Translations under genes and position numbers: made by a program
Source of the DNA: Polynucleobacter sp. IMCC 30228
Lineage (GTDB): Bacteria; Pseudomonadota; Gammaproteobacteria; Burkholderiales; Burkholderiaceae
Assembly (NCBI RefSeq): GCF_021395205.1
Contig: NZ_JAJVCS010000006.1
Location: 101,234-165,233, forward strand
Direction: 5' to 3'
DNA: 64,000 bases
The notes under the pieces: generated by a model
Database searches by the model: none
The model's input: only the letters and a program-made list of their open reading frames with translations
Told to the model about the DNA's origin: nothing
Shown: in pieces, positions 1-9,583 of the stretch
How positions within the stretch are numbered: position 1 is the first letter of the stretch
Layout: each line of letters opens with the position of its first letter

Positions 1-636
1 CGCGTTTTCTTTATCGAGCAAATTGATGTCGATAAAAATATCATCAAAAATATCTTCGTTGCCGATACTCGCAATCAGCGCCTTAGTATTGCGGTTGCTG
101 AATCGGGCTATCTAGAGAACTCGCCCAATGGAGAAAAAACCGTCGTCCTTCAAAATGGGCGCCGCTATGATGGCCAGCCAACTCAACCTAATTTTCGCAT
201 TCTTGAATTTGCGGAGTACCGTACCAAAATACGGAGTAAAGAAATCAAAGCTCCACCTCCGCGGGATCGAGAAAAAGACCTGTTTGAATTACTCGCTACC
301 CCTACCAATCAAAATAAAGGTGAAATCTTATGGCGCCTAGGCTTGCCATTGATGGCTTTAGGATTAGTACTTATTGCCATACCACTGGCTTATGTCAATC
401 CCCGCTTAGGCAATTACACTGCGTTATTTTATGCCGTGTTAATTTATTTAATTTATAGCAATCTATTAAACTTGGCGCAAAATTTTGTTGCTCAAGGCAA
501 ATTAAATTTTTTCATGGCCATTTGGCCAATTCACTTTATTGCTCTAGTCATTGCGCTAATACTGATACGCAATCGTGTTAACCCCTCTATTGCGTGGTGG
601 CGTAGACAATTACCTGCGCTGTTTGGTCGGCAATGA
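1..636 (+). CDS. lptF: LptF, LPS export permease (3' part)
   Basis: This is the C-terminal 211 residues of an inner-membrane permease of the LptB2FG ABC transporter, which extracts lipopolysaccharide and passes it to LptC/LptA. The reading frame is open from base 1, so the gene starts upstream of the window. The visible part covers the end of the periplasmic beta-jellyroll domain and then three C-terminal hydrophobic helices, including the segment beginning LGLPLMALGLVLIAIPLA. The stop codon overlaps the lptG start by 4 bp (ATGA), which indicates translational coupling. LptF is preferred over LptG because of the order and because the next gene is a better LptG match. Confidence 0.9.
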   Translation, partial: RVFFIEQIDVDKNIIKNIFVADTRNQRLSIAVAESGYLENSPNGEKTVVLQNGRRYDGQPTQPNFRILEFAEYRTKIRSKEIKAPPPRDREKDLFELLATPTNQNKGEILWRLGLPLMALGLVLIAIPLAYVNPRLGNYTALFYAVLIYLIYSNLLNLAQNFVAQGKLNFFMAIWPIHFIALVIALILIRNRVNPSIAWWRRQLPALFGRQ

Positions 637-1787
637 AATTAATTTTCCCTTATATTTACGAGCGTTACTTTGCTAAGCAAATCTATGTGGCCTTTGGCTT
701 TATTTTATTTGCCTTAGTTGCCCTATTTTTATTTTTTGATATCTTGGGCGAGTTAAGCTCAGTGAATTCAAAATATACCCTCCCCATCGCTTTACTTCAT
801 GTGCTCTTAAAAGCCCCGAATCGGATGATTGAAATTATTCCAATTGCCGGACTCATTGGTAGCATTTATGTATTTGCAATGATGGCCAGTCAATCTGAAT
901 TCACCATTTTTCGCATGGCAGGCTTAGATGTAAAACGGGGTCTCATAACCTTAGCAAAAATTTCCTTACCTTTAGTTATTTTCACCTTAGTCGTTAGTGA
1001 ATGGCTGGGGCCTTACAGTGAGTCGGTTTCCGATCAAATTCGCTCGCGCGCACTAGGAGCCAATTTTGAATCTCAGTTTCGCTCTGGGGTATGGGTGAAA
1101 GACCGCTTACGCGATGAAGATGGTTCTGGTCCCATTCGCCCGGGTATTCGTTATGTAAATGTGGGAGAAATTAAAAACGATAATGAAATTCGAAATATTC
1201 GCATGTACGAGTTTGACGTCAACTATCACCTTTTATCGATTCGCAATGCCCTCTCAGGCCGCTTCGACAGCGCTGGTATTTGGGATTTAAATCAAGTTAC
1301 CGAAACTCGCTTTAAAGAGGCCAAAAATAAAGACCCGCTTGATGCTGTTTATTCCGCCACAACCAAAACGTATCCCACCTTAAAGCTGATGTCTGAAGTC
1401 ACTCCGCAGATACTCGAGGTGCTGTTACTCAACCCCGAGAAAATGTCAATTCAAAGCTTAGGCCGCTTTATTGATCACCTAAATGAAAATAAACAAGATG
1501 CTCAGCGCCACTCAATTGCATTTTGGAAAAAATTAGTTTACCCCTTCATCATTTTTGTCATGCTCGCTTTAGCACTGCCCTTTGCTTATTTACGAGTGCG
1601 CTCGGGTAGCGTCGGTATTAAAGTATTTGGCGGCATCATGCTCGGTATGAGTTTCCAGCTTTTTAATTCGCTGTTTTCCAATGTGGGTTTATTAGGCTCA
1701 TGGCCCGCCATACTAACGGCAGTTATACCGCCACTCATTTACTTTGGGCTGGCTCTGTTTGCCCTGCAGCGGGTATCTCGTTCATAG
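633..1787 (+). CDS. lptG: LptG, LPS export permease
   Basis: Second transmembrane subunit of the LPS exporter LptB2FG, 384 residues, a normal family length. The N-terminus begins MKLIFPYIYERYFAKQ, followed by a hydrophobic segment at about residues 15-40 and further helices near 60-130. A periplasmic jellyroll domain fills the middle, and three helices lie in about the last 90 residues (PFIIFVMLALALPFAYLRV onward). The ATG overlaps the lptF stop by 4 bp, so the two permeases are coupled. Family assignment rests on both topology and the lptF neighbour. Confidence 0.92.
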   Translation: MKLIFPYIYERYFAKQIYVAFGFILFALVALFLFFDILGELSSVNSKYTLPIALLHVLLKAPNRMIEIIPIAGLIGSIYVFAMMASQSEFTIFRMAGLDVKRGLITLAKISLPLVIFTLVVSEWLGPYSESVSDQIRSRALGANFESQFRSGVWVKDRLRDEDGSGPIRPGIRYVNVGEIKNDNEIRNIRMYEFDVNYHLLSIRNALSGRFDSAGIWDLNQVTETRFKEAKNKDPLDAVYSATTKTYPTLKLMSEVTPQILEVLLLNPEKMSIQSLGRFIDHLNENKQDAQRHSIAFWKKLVYPFIIFVMLALALPFAYLRVRSGSVGIKVFGGIMLGMSFQLFNSLFSNVGLLGSWPAILTAVIPPLIYFGLALFALQRVSRS

Positions 1788-1805
1788 CGTCCTTTTATTA
1801 CCCTA

Positions 1806-1822
1806 CTTCATTTAGAATGAAG
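1806..1822 (+). terminator. Weak stem-loop downstream of lptG
   Basis: A perfect 7-bp inverted repeat CTTCATT/AATGAAG with a 3-nt loop, 19 bp after the lptG stop. It is followed only by GGTTT, so it may be a weak terminator or an attenuating hairpin for the lptFG transcript. Confidence 0.35.
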
Positions 1823-1871
1823 GTTTAAGACCATAAGTTGTATATAGGCTAAGGGTTAGGCAAGACCAACG

Positions 1872-2813
1872 ATGAACTTGCATCAATTTCGCTTTGTCCG
1901 TGAGGCAGTAAGGCAAAACTTTAACCTAACTACTGCTGCCAAAGTACTCTTTACTTCACAACCAGGCGTATCCAAAGCGATCATTGAACTCGAAGATGAG
2001 TTAGGGGTAGAAATTTTTCGTCGTCATGGTAAGCGGATACGCTCCTTAACCGAACCAGGTAAACGCATCCTTGCTTCAATTGAGCATATTCTTGACGAAG
2101 TTGAAACCCTTAAACGCGTTGGCCAAGATTTTGCTAGTCAAGACCAAGGTAATTTTGTCATTGCCACCACGCATACTCAAGCGCGCTATGCCTTACCTAA
2201 AGTATTAAGCGAATTTACGAAACGTTTTCCTAAGGTACGCGTTAGTTTGCAGCAAGGTAATCCTAGTCAAATTGCTGAGATGCTAATCCACGATCGTGCC
2301 GACATTGCCATTGCAACCGAGGGTATTGCCAATACACCTGGCATCTTAGCGCTGCCAGGTTTTCAATGGCAACATGTCTTAATCGTACCGCTAAGTCACC
2401 CACTTTTAAATGCAACTGTAATTACGCTCGATGATTTATGCAAATACCCCTTAATTACTTACGACAAAGCATTTTCTGGCCGCGCCAAAATCGATGCAGC
2501 TTTTGCTTCGCGGAATTTACAGCCCGATATTATTCTGGAAGCCATTGATGCAGACGTCATTAAAACGTATGTAGAAACGGGTATGGGAATTGGCATTATG
2601 GCGGGTGTAGCTTACGACTCTGAGCGCGATCGAAATTTAAAAGCCCTTGCGGTTGGCCATCTCTTTGGGAATAATGTGACCCATTTAGGGGTTAAGCAAG
2701 GTGCTTATTTACGCTCATTCATCTACACCTTCATTGAGTTATTTTCCCCAACCTTAACGAAAAAAATTGTTGAACAAGCAATGTCGAGTACCGCAGAAAA
2801 TTATCAAATTTAA
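1872..2813 (+). CDS. CysB-type LysR regulator
   Basis: LysR-family transcription factor of 313 residues. The N-terminal winged helix-turn-helix (about 1-60; motif FTSQPGVSKAIIELEDELG) and the following GKRIRSLTEPG are characteristic of the CysB/Cbl subgroup, which controls sulfur assimilation and senses O-acetylserine or sulfate derivatives. The periplasmic-binding-protein-like effector domain covers about 90-300 (FVIATTHTQARYALP is a CysB-type start of this domain). No sulfur genes lie next to it here, so the target regulon is inferred from the family only. It starts 85 bp after lptG and is probably transcribed on its own. Confidence 0.85.
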   Translation: MNLHQFRFVREAVRQNFNLTTAAKVLFTSQPGVSKAIIELEDELGVEIFRRHGKRIRSLTEPGKRILASIEHILDEVETLKRVGQDFASQDQGNFVIATTHTQARYALPKVLSEFTKRFPKVRVSLQQGNPSQIAEMLIHDRADIAIATEGIANTPGILALPGFQWQHVLIVPLSHPLLNATVITLDDLCKYPLITYDKAFSGRAKIDAAFASRNLQPDIILEAIDADVIKTYVETGMGIGIMAGVAYDSERDRNLKALAVGHLFGNNVTHLGVKQGAYLRSFIYTFIELFSPTLTKKIVEQAMSSTAENYQI

Positions 2814-2889
2814 GTGGAACTCTAGGCGTAATCGAAACCCTAAGGGGCTCTGATTGGCCTACTTGGCAGTTAGATGAGATCTTAACGCC

Positions 2890-3675
2890 TTAAAATCTGC
2901 CAAGCTCCGGAAAGGAATGCAAAAGCTTAGTGCACGCCTCTTGAATGTAAGGTTTAAGGAACTCAGTAGCCCACTCGGGACCCACCCTTTCGAAATTATG
3001 CGTACCCATCGGAAATTGTTTGGTGATTTTGAGCCAATGATCTGGATAAGTCTCACAAGAAAAGCGAGCGCCAATATCCGCAGGGCAGGCATGAAATTGG
3101 GAATCGATTGACCCCCAATATCCAAAGAAGACATCCTCCATGAAATAGCTTCTCGAGATATGACCCTGAGTGCGGTGGAGCAAATCAATGGTCTTGGAGA
3201 TATTTCTTAAAGAGAATCCACCGTTACCGACATAAAAGCGTTGGGTACTAAGGGGGATAGGAAAGCGATTAAATAAAAAGCTTAGTTTTGGATAACCCAC
3301 TCGCCAAGGCGCTCCATAATAGTCATACCCTAGCTCACAAAATTCTTGAACGTGATTGCTAAAGACAAAAGCATCGAGTTGGTAGACCAGCATCCATTGA
3401 TAACGAGCAGCAAAGGTTTCATAAAAACTAGGCTCTAACATGAAGTTGTTATAAATTTGAACGCTTAAAAAGTGCTCAGGCGCAAACCGCGCTATTTTAA
3501 TCTCTGGCCATAGTGCTTCATAAGCCCCAATATCAAGTCCTTCTGGACACATCAGAGTGACATTTTGAATTTGGAGCTCACGCAGCTGCATAAAAGAGAA
3601 TGCCTCACTTTTTGAAGGCGTTACTTTATAAACTGGGACGATTGTTAGGTAGGCTGGGGGATTCATGAGGCCCAT
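2890..3675 (-). CDS. DUF5672 family protein (putative sugar transferase)
   Basis: A 261-residue cytosolic protein with the DUF5672 signature: YYGAPW near the middle, then FYVGNGGFSLR, then an acidic MEDVFFG segment. The fold is thought to resemble GT-A glycosyltransferases; the residues between the first block and the ED motif could form a nucleotide-sugar site. I infer a role in glycan assembly but no substrate can be named. It is a single gene on the minus strand between a CysB-type regulator and tRNA-Leu, with no operon partners. An ATG three codons in (position 3666) is an alternative start. Confidence 0.7.
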   Translation of the reverse strand: MGLMNPPAYLTIVPVYKVTPSKSEAFSFMQLRELQIQNVTLMCPEGLDIGAYEALWPEIKIARFAPEHFLSVQIYNNFMLEPSFYETFAARYQWMLVYQLDAFVFSNHVQEFCELGYDYYGAPWRVGYPKLSFLFNRFPIPLSTQRFYVGNGGFSLRNISKTIDLLHRTQGHISRSYFMEDVFFGYWGSIDSQFHACPADIGARFSCETYPDHWLKITKQFPMGTHNFERVGPEWATEFLKPYIQEACTKLLHSFPELGRF

Positions 3676-3784
3676 GAATGATAAATGAGTAAATTTGTAT
3701 ATTCTTCACCTAAGCTCATAGCACCTAAGATGAAACTCTAAGGAAACTGCGTAGCCTTAAGATATGGGGATAATGCTATTAACT

Positions 3785-3869
3785 TGGTGCCTCGGGTCGG
3801 ACTCGAACCGACACGCCTTGCGGCACCGGATTTTGAGTCCGGCACGTCTACCAATTCCATCACCGAGGC
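3785..3869 (-). tRNA. tRNA-Leu (anticodon CAA)
   Basis: Acceptor arms GCCTCGG and CCGAGGC pair, the discriminator is A, and CCA is encoded. The anticodon stem CCGGA/TCCGG encloses the loop CTCAAAA, giving anticodon CAA (reads UUG). The T-arm is GTCGG TTCGAGT CCGAC. The total of 85 nt with a long variable arm fits a class II leucine tRNA. Confidence 0.97.
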
Positions 3870-3904
3870 TGGTGAAAACGCTTTAGAGGCTAGAGTTTAA
3901 CAAA

Positions 3905-4891
3905 CTAAGGTATCAAAATCGTCGATCCTGTAGTCTTGCGCCCTTCTAAATCAGTATGGGCTTGAGCCACATCAGCCAAACGGTACTTTTGATTGATTTC
4001 AATTTTGACTTTGCCACTTTGTACCATATTAAATAGTTCAGCAGCCATAGGTTCAAGCAAGCTACGGTTCAGAACATAAGTTGACACCGTCGGACGAGTC
4101 ACTTTTAACGAACCCTTACCAGCCAAGATACTCAAATCAAGCAAGGGAGGCGAGCCCGATGCACCGCCAAAAGAAACTGCCAAGCCCAAGGGTGAAATAC
4201 AGTCGAGTGTTTGCATAAATGTATCTTTACCAACTGAATCGTACGCTACTGGTACGCCTTTACCGCCGGTAATTTCTTGCACACGTTTGACAAAATTTTC
4301 TTCACGATACAAGATAATGTGATCGCAACCGTACGATTTGGCCAGCTCAGCTTTTTCCTTGCTACCAACTGTACCAATGACCGTAGCACCAATCGCCTTT
4401 AACCACTGACAGGCAATTAAACCAACTCCGCCAGCAATAGCATGAAACAAAACGGTGTCGCCCTTTTGCACTTTATAAGTACTAGTTAATAAATAGGCTA
4501 CCGTTAAACCTTGCAACATCATCGCTGCGCCAGTTTCAAACGAAATAGCATCGGGTAATTTAACTAAGATATCGGCGGGCATTACTCGGGCCGCGGCATA
4601 AGCACCTGTGGGTCGTCCAGCATATGCCACTCGATCGCCAACTTTGACATGGGTTACGCCGGCGCCTACTTTTTCAATTACGCCAGCCCCTTCCATACCT
4701 AAGCCAGCAGGCAGAGGTTGCGGGTAATAACCCATCCGAAAATACACATCGATGTAATTCAAGCCGCAGGCATGCTGACGAATTAATACTTCTCCAGGTC
4801 CAGGCTCACCTAATTCCACATCAACATATTTCATTACTTCAGGTCCACCTGCTTCGTCTACACGTATTGCCTTTACCATTTCTTTTGCCAT
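3905..4891 (-). CDS. NADPH:quinone oxidoreductase, zinc-independent MDR family
   Basis: A 328-residue medium-chain reductase. The GroES-like N-terminal domain (LIRQHACGLNYIDVYFRMG; GMEGAGVIEKVG) is followed by a Rossmann domain with a glycine-rich NADPH site (HAIAGGVGLIACQWLKAIGA). This pattern matches QorA-type quinone reductases, which carry out one- or two-electron reduction of quinones in the cytosol. Structural zinc cysteines are absent. A GTG at 4903 could extend it by four residues; I chose ATG 4891. It is divergent from yebC, with a shared upstream region of about 145 bp. Confidence 0.85.
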   Translation of the reverse strand: MAKEMVKAIRVDEAGGPEVMKYVDVELGEPGPGEVLIRQHACGLNYIDVYFRMGYYPQPLPAGLGMEGAGVIEKVGAGVTHVKVGDRVAYAGRPTGAYAAARVMPADILVKLPDAISFETGAAMMLQGLTVAYLLTSTYKVQKGDTVLFHAIAGGVGLIACQWLKAIGATVIGTVGSKEKAELAKSYGCDHIILYREENFVKRVQEITGGKGVPVAYDSVGKDTFMQTLDCISPLGLAVSFGGASGSPPLLDLSILAGKGSLKVTRPTVSTYVLNRSLLEPMAAELFNMVQSGKVKIEINQKYRLADVAQAHTDLEGRKTTGSTILIP

Positions 4892-5038
4892 GCTATTACC
4901 CACTTTTCTTCATTGATGTCGCGTTTAATTACCGAGGATTATGGCTGTAAGCCAAAAGCCTGCGTTTCTTGCTTTTATTCTATTCCAGCTGAAATACGCC
5001 GTAGGAACTGTAAAATACCCTAAAAAGGATACTTCTGC

Positions 5039-5758
5039 ATGGCAGGTCACTCAAAATGGGCCAATATTCAACACCGCAAGGGTCGTCAAGACGAAAAGCG
5101 CGGCAAGATTTGGACCAAACTAATTCGCGAGATTACCGTTGCCGCCAAACTTGGTGGGGGTGATGTCGCTACGAACCCACGTTTACGGCTAGCGATAGAT
5201 AAAGCCAAAGACTCCAATATGCCCAATGACAATGTTCAGCGGGCAGTGCAACGTGGCACTGGCTCGCTTGAGGGCGTGAACTATGAAGAAATTCGCTATG
5301 AAGGCTACGGCATTAATGGCGCCGCTATTATTGTTGACTGCCTCACTGATAACCGCACTCGTACTGTAGCGGAAGTGCGCCATGCCTTTACTAAAAATGG
5401 CGGCAATATGGGGGCCGAAGGTTCGGTGGCTTTTTTATTTCGGCATTGCGGTCAGCTTTTATTTGCCCCAGGTACGAATGAGGATCAGTTAATGGAAGTG
5501 GCTTTAGAGGCTGGCGCCGATGATGTGATTAGTCATGAGGATGGTGCCCTTGAAGTAATCAGCTCGGTGGCGCTTTTTTCCAAGATCCAAGAGGCCTTGC
5601 AAAAAGCCAATTTCAAGGCTGAATTAGCGGCTGTTAGCATGCGCCCCGAAACCGATATCAGCCTCACCAGCGATCAGCTTGAAGCGATGCAAAAATTACT
5701 CGATGCACTTGAAAATTTGGACGACGTGCAAGCCGTTTATACAAACACTGAACTATGA
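5039..5758 (+). CDS. YebC/PmpR family protein
   Basis: A 239-residue member of the YebC/TACO1 family. The opening [18 protein letters not shown] is near-invariant in the family. Members act as DNA-binding regulators (PmpR) or as ribosome-associated factors that relieve stalling at proline stretches; which applies here cannot be decided from the sequence. An AAGGA lies 12-16 bp upstream of the ATG. The stop is 10 bp before purD, so the two genes are probably co-transcribed. Confidence 0.93.
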   Translation: MAGHSKWANIQHRKGRQDEKRGKIWTKLIREITVAAKLGGGDVATNPRLRLAIDKAKDSNMPNDNVQRAVQRGTGSLEGVNYEEIRYEGYGINGAAIIVDCLTDNRTRTVAEVRHAFTKNGGNMGAEGSVAFLFRHCGQLLFAPGTNEDQLMEVALEAGADDVISHEDGALEVISSVALFSKIQEALQKANFKAELAAVSMRPETDISLTSDQLEAMQKLLDALENLDDVQAVYTNTEL

Positions 5759-5768
5759 AATCCTACGC

Positions 5769-7052
5769 ATGAAATTATTACTCATTGGTTCAGGTGGTCG
5801 CGAGCATGCTTTAGCCTGGAAAATGGCGCAATCACCACTGGTTCAAAAAGTCTTTATTGCCCCTGGAAATGGCGGCACTGCGCTGGCCACTCAACAACAA
5901 GCTGGCATTGAAAATCTTGCTATTAGCGATTTCCAAGCGTTGGCTGATTTTGTCAAACGTGAAAATATCGCCTTTACCGTCGTGGGACCAGAAGCACCGC
6001 TAGCTGCTGGCATCGTCGATCTCTTTCGGCAACAGGGTTTGCGTATTTTTGGCCCTAGCCAACTCGCTGCTCAACTTGAATCCTCGAAAGATTTTTCAAA
6101 AGCCTTCATGAAGCGCCACGGCATTCCGACCGCCGACTACCAAACTTTTAGCGATCTAGCTGCTGCGCATGCTTATCTAGACGCTAAAGGCGCCCCCATT
6201 GTGATCAAAGCCGATGGTCTTGCAGCAGGTAAAGGCGTAGTGGTAGCAATGACCCTTCCCGAAGCACATGCAGCAGTCGAAATGATGTTGGCCGATAACC
6301 AATTTGGTAATGCCGGTGCGCGCGTCATTATTGAAGAATTTTTAAGCGGTGAAGAAGCGAGTTTTATTGTGCTGGTTGATGGAAAAAATATGCTTGCTTT
6401 AGCGACGAGCCAAGATCACAAAAGATTGCTGGATGGTGATCAAGGTCCCAATACAGGTGGCATGGGGGCTTACTCGCCTGCGCCCGTTGTCACTCCAGAA
6501 ATTCACGCGCGCATCATGCGTGAAGTGATCATGCCAACCGTTAAAGGCATGGCTGATGATGGCATACCTTATACCGGTTTTTTATATGCAGGTGTGATGA
6601 TTAGCCCCAACGGGCAAATTAAAAATTTAGAATTTAACTGCCGAATGGGCGACCCAGAAACCCAACCCATTATGGCGCGCTTACGTAGCGACTTAGTGCC
6701 GGCATTAGATAAAGCCATCGACGGCAAATTAAACGAAGTGGAATTTGAGTGGGATCGGCGCACCGCCCTAGGGGTTGTTTTAGCAGCGCATAACTATCCC
6801 AATACACCGCGCGGCGGCGATACTATTACTGGGATTCCCGCTGACTCTGCAGAGCATATTACCTTTCACGCCGGTACCAAGCTTAACGGTAATACCCTTC
6901 TTACTGCTGGCGGACGCGTCTTGTGCGTCGTGGGTCTCGCTGATTCAGTACGGGCAGCACAAAGCAAAGCATACGCAGCCATCGACAAGATTCACTTTGA
7001 TGGCATGCAATATCGCCATGACATTGGTTATCACGCCATTAAATCAATATGA
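5769..7052 (+). CDS. purD: Phosphoribosylamine-glycine ligase
   Basis: GAR synthetase, step two of de novo purine synthesis: phosphoribosylamine + glycine + ATP gives GAR. It has 427 residues. The N-terminus is [18 protein letters not shown], the central ATP-grasp region holds [15 protein letters not shown] and [15 protein letters not shown], and the metal-binding segment is [14 protein letters not shown]. An in-frame upstream start at 5679 lies inside yebC and is discarded, because the family N-terminus begins exactly at 5769. The stop overlaps hemF by 4 bp. Confidence 0.96.
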   Translation: MKLLLIGSGGREHALAWKMAQSPLVQKVFIAPGNGGTALATQQQAGIENLAISDFQALADFVKRENIAFTVVGPEAPLAAGIVDLFRQQGLRIFGPSQLAAQLESSKDFSKAFMKRHGIPTADYQTFSDLAAAHAYLDAKGAPIVIKADGLAAGKGVVVAMTLPEAHAAVEMMLADNQFGNAGARVIIEEFLSGEEASFIVLVDGKNMLALATSQDHKRLLDGDQGPNTGGMGAYSPAPVVTPEIHARIMREVIMPTVKGMADDGIPYTGFLYAGVMISPNGQIKNLEFNCRMGDPETQPIMARLRSDLVPALDKAIDGKLNEVEFEWDRRTALGVVLAAHNYPNTPRGGDTITGIPADSAEHITFHAGTKLNGNTLLTAGGRVLCVVGLADSVRAAQSKAYAAIDKIHFDGMQYRHDIGYHAIKSI

Positions 7053-7975
7053 CCACCACCACAATCGATATCGCCCTTATTAAAGACTATTTTTTAGGCC
7101 TACAAAATCGCATTACCTCAGCGCTGAGCGAATTAGACGGCAAAGCATTTATCGTAGATGAATGGCAGAAGCCTCCAGATAGCAAACTGAGGGGTTCGGG
7201 CCGCACTTGTATTTTAGAAAATGGTAATGTGCTTGAAAAAGGTGGGGTTGGTTTTTCTCATGTGCATGGTGACCAAATGCCTGGTGCCGCCAGCCAAAAT
7301 CGTCCTGAGGTTGCAGGTCGCGGCTTTGAGGCAATGGGCGTGTCATTAGTATTTCATCCGCATAATCCGAAAGCGCCGACTACCCATATGAATGTGCGCT
7401 GCTTTATTGCTCAAGCACCTAATCAAGAACCTATTTGGTGGTTTGGCGGGGGATTTGATTTAACCCCCTACTATGGCTATGACGAAGACTGCCGTCATTT
7501 TCACCAAACCGCTAAAGATGCCCTAGATCCTTTTGGTGCTGATTTACACCACCGCTTTAAGCAATGGTGTGATGATTATTTCTACCTTAAGCACCGCGAA
7601 GAGCCACGCGGCATTGGTGGTATATTTTTTGATGACTTTAATGAGCTGGGTTTTGACAAGAGCTTTGCAATGATGCGTGCAGTCGGCGATGCCTTTATCA
7701 ACGCTTATTTACCGATCCTGCAACGCCGCTATCAAGAGCCCTATTCTCCCGAAGAAAAAGATTTTCAAGAATATCGCCGTGGTCGTTATGTTGAATACAA
7801 TCTCATTTTTGATCGCGGCACTATTTTCGGTTTGCAATCAGGTGGGCGTTCAGAATCGATTTTGATGTCACTGCCGCCCATTGTTAAATGGCGCTATAAC
7901 TGGCACCCTACGCCAAATACTCCCGAAGCAAAGCTCTACGACTATTATCTACAACCGCGTAATTGGTTGGCTTAA
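7049..7975 (+). CDS. hemF: Oxygen-dependent coproporphyrinogen III oxidase
   Basis: A 308-residue cytosolic enzyme that uses O2 to decarboxylate two propionates of coproporphyrinogen III, giving protoporphyrinogen IX for heme. Diagnostic blocks are [35 protein letters not shown], and near the end [20 protein letters not shown], with the IMMSLPP-like motif SILMSLPP. It overlaps purD by 4 bp (ATGA) and is followed after 3 bp by nadD, so it sits in a compact housekeeping operon. Choice of the O2-dependent enzyme fits an aerobic lifestyle. Confidence 0.96.
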   Translation: MTTTTIDIALIKDYFLGLQNRITSALSELDGKAFIVDEWQKPPDSKLRGSGRTCILENGNVLEKGGVGFSHVHGDQMPGAASQNRPEVAGRGFEAMGVSLVFHPHNPKAPTTHMNVRCFIAQAPNQEPIWWFGGGFDLTPYYGYDEDCRHFHQTAKDALDPFGADLHHRFKQWCDDYFYLKHREEPRGIGGIFFDDFNELGFDKSFAMMRAVGDAFINAYLPILQRRYQEPYSPEEKDFQEYRRGRYVEYNLIFDRGTIFGLQSGGRSESILMSLPPIVKWRYNWHPTPNTPEAKLYDYYLQPRNWLA

Positions 7976-7978
7976 TTT

Positions 7979-8680
7979 ATGTCATCAGAAAAAAATGGTC
8001 GCTTGCAGCAAGTTATTGGTATTTTGGGTGGCACCTTTGATCCGCCACATTGGGGTCATCTCGAGCTAGCCAAATATTTTTGCGCACAATTTAATCTCGA
8101 TGAACTCATTTTGATACCAAGTGGTCAACCTTGGCAAAAAAGTGTGCAAATTACCCCAGCACCTATCCGACTACAATTAGCCGAGGCAGCAGCGCTTACT
8201 TTAAGGGCAGAGTTAGCAACCAAGCAAATCAACACTGTAATTACTGTCGACCCAATGGAAATTGAACGAGGCGGGCCTAGCTATACGATCGATACCGTGC
8301 AAGCCCTACGCCATGTGCTTGGTAACGAGCTTAGTATTATTTGGTTGATGGGAGCTGATAGCTTGATGCAATTACCCACTTGGCACGATTGGCAAGGATT
8401 GCTGCATTATGTACATTTAGCTGTTGCTAGTCGGCCTGGCCATCCCTATGAACTCGAACGAAATCCCGCATTAGCTGAGTTTGTCAAAGCACATGAAGCG
8501 CATTCAGCTTCTGAGTTAGAAAAGCTGCCTAAAGGAAAAATTCTTCTCGACGATCAATTTGCAGTCGATTTATCCTCTTCTGTCCTGCGTCAGAAAATCA
8601 CTGAGCCCGATTTATCCTCTGGGTTGCCAAAAAATATCAGTGACTTAATCAGGCAATTAGGCCTATATCAAAGCAAATAA
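7979..8680 (+). CDS. nadD: Nicotinate-nucleotide adenylyltransferase
   Basis: Transfers AMP from ATP to nicotinate mononucleotide to form deamido-NAD, the shared step of NAD synthesis. It has 233 residues. The nucleotidyltransferase motif GILGGTFDPPHWGH is at residues 15-28, WLMGADSL follows mid-protein, and the second phosphate-binding motif (family ISSTxIR) appears as DLSSSVLRQKI near the C-terminus. It starts 3 bp after hemF and precedes rsfS, the standard nadD-rsfS-rlmH order of proteobacteria. Confidence 0.94.
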   Translation: MSSEKNGRLQQVIGILGGTFDPPHWGHLELAKYFCAQFNLDELILIPSGQPWQKSVQITPAPIRLQLAEAAALTLRAELATKQINTVITVDPMEIERGGPSYTIDTVQALRHVLGNELSIIWLMGADSLMQLPTWHDWQGLLHYVHLAVASRPGHPYELERNPALAEFVKAHEAHSASELEKLPKGKILLDDQFAVDLSSSVLRQKITEPDLSSGLPKNISDLIRQLGLYQSK

Positions 8681-8732
8681 CAATAAACACCGATAATGCA
8701 ATACCGACTATCTTCAACTGACTTAAGAGCCC

Positions 8733-9107
8733 ATGGAACTGCGTAAACTACAACGTATCATTATTGATGCCCTAGAAGATGTAAAAGCCCAAGATATTCG
8801 CGTCTTCGATACTAGTGGCCTTAGCGATCTCTTCGACCGCGTGGTTATTGCTACTGGTGCGAGTAATCGGCAAACCCGCTCCCTAGCGTTATCCGTGCAG
8901 GAGGAGGTTGAAGCCAATGGCGGTGAAGTCATTTCTATTGAAGGATTGGAAACTGGCGAGTGGGTCTTAGTCGATTGTGGCGATGTCATCGTCCATATTT
9001 TGCAACCCATGCTACGGGCATACTATCAACTAGAGGGTATGTGGGGCGCCAAGCCTGTGCGGGTGAAGCTGGCCACTACTAAAAAATTAGTTAAGGCTAG
9101 CGAGTAA
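8733..9107 (+). CDS. rsfS: Ribosomal silencing factor RsfS
   Basis: A 124-residue RsfS/YbeB protein. Homologues bind ribosomal protein uL14 and block 30S-50S joining when nutrients are scarce. Family motifs seen: LEDVKAQDIRVFDTSGLSDL at the start, ATGASNRQTRSLA, and WVLVDCGDVIVHI in the second half. The position between nadD and rlmH is the conserved context. Confidence 0.94.
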   Translation: MELRKLQRIIIDALEDVKAQDIRVFDTSGLSDLFDRVVIATGASNRQTRSLALSVQEEVEANGGEVISIEGLETGEWVLVDCGDVIVHILQPMLRAYYQLEGMWGAKPVRVKLATTKKLVKASE

Positions 9108-9137
9108 GTCGAGTTACTGTAAACAGACTTCATTCAG

Positions 9138-9581
9138 ATGCACCTCACTATTATTTCGGTAGGACATAAGATGCCCGCATGGGTTACAGCGGCCACCAAC
9201 GATTACATCAAGCGTATGCCTGCCGATTGCAGTATTGCTATTAAAGAACTGAAGCCGGCGCTAAATTCTGCTAAAGACGCAATCCAGATTGAGGCAGCAA
9301 TTCCTAAAGGCGCCCATGTCATTGCCTTAGATGAACGTGGCCAAGATATTAGTACCCAAGACTTGGCTAATCATTTAGCGCAATGGCGCCAAGATGGTAT
9401 TAACATCACTTTTCTCATTGGTGGCGCTGATGGTTTAGACCCAAGCTTAAAATCGCGGGCTAATGCGCTCTGGAAGTTATCTAGTCTTACTTTGCCGCAT
9501 GCTTTCGTACGCGTTTTACTCAGCGAACAACTGTACCGAGCCTGGACTATTCTGCAAGGCCATCCCTACCACCGCGAATAA
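9138..9581 (+). CDS. rlmH: 23S rRNA pseudouridine-1915 N3-methyltransferase RlmH
   Basis: A 147-residue SPOUT methyltransferase that modifies m3-pseudouridine at position 1915 in helix 69 of 23S rRNA, using SAM on assembled ribosomes. The SPOUT knot is visible as FLIGGADGL followed by LTLPHAFVRVLLSEQLYRAW and the terminal HPYHRE, which is strongly conserved. Three bases separate it from the maf-like gene. Its length equals the family norm. Confidence 0.96.
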   Translation: MHLTIISVGHKMPAWVTAATNDYIKRMPADCSIAIKELKPALNSAKDAIQIEAAIPKGAHVIALDERGQDISTQDLANHLAQWRQDGINITFLIGGADGLDPSLKSRANALWKLSSLTLPHAFVRVLLSEQLYRAWTILQGHPYHRE

Positions 9582-9583
9582 TC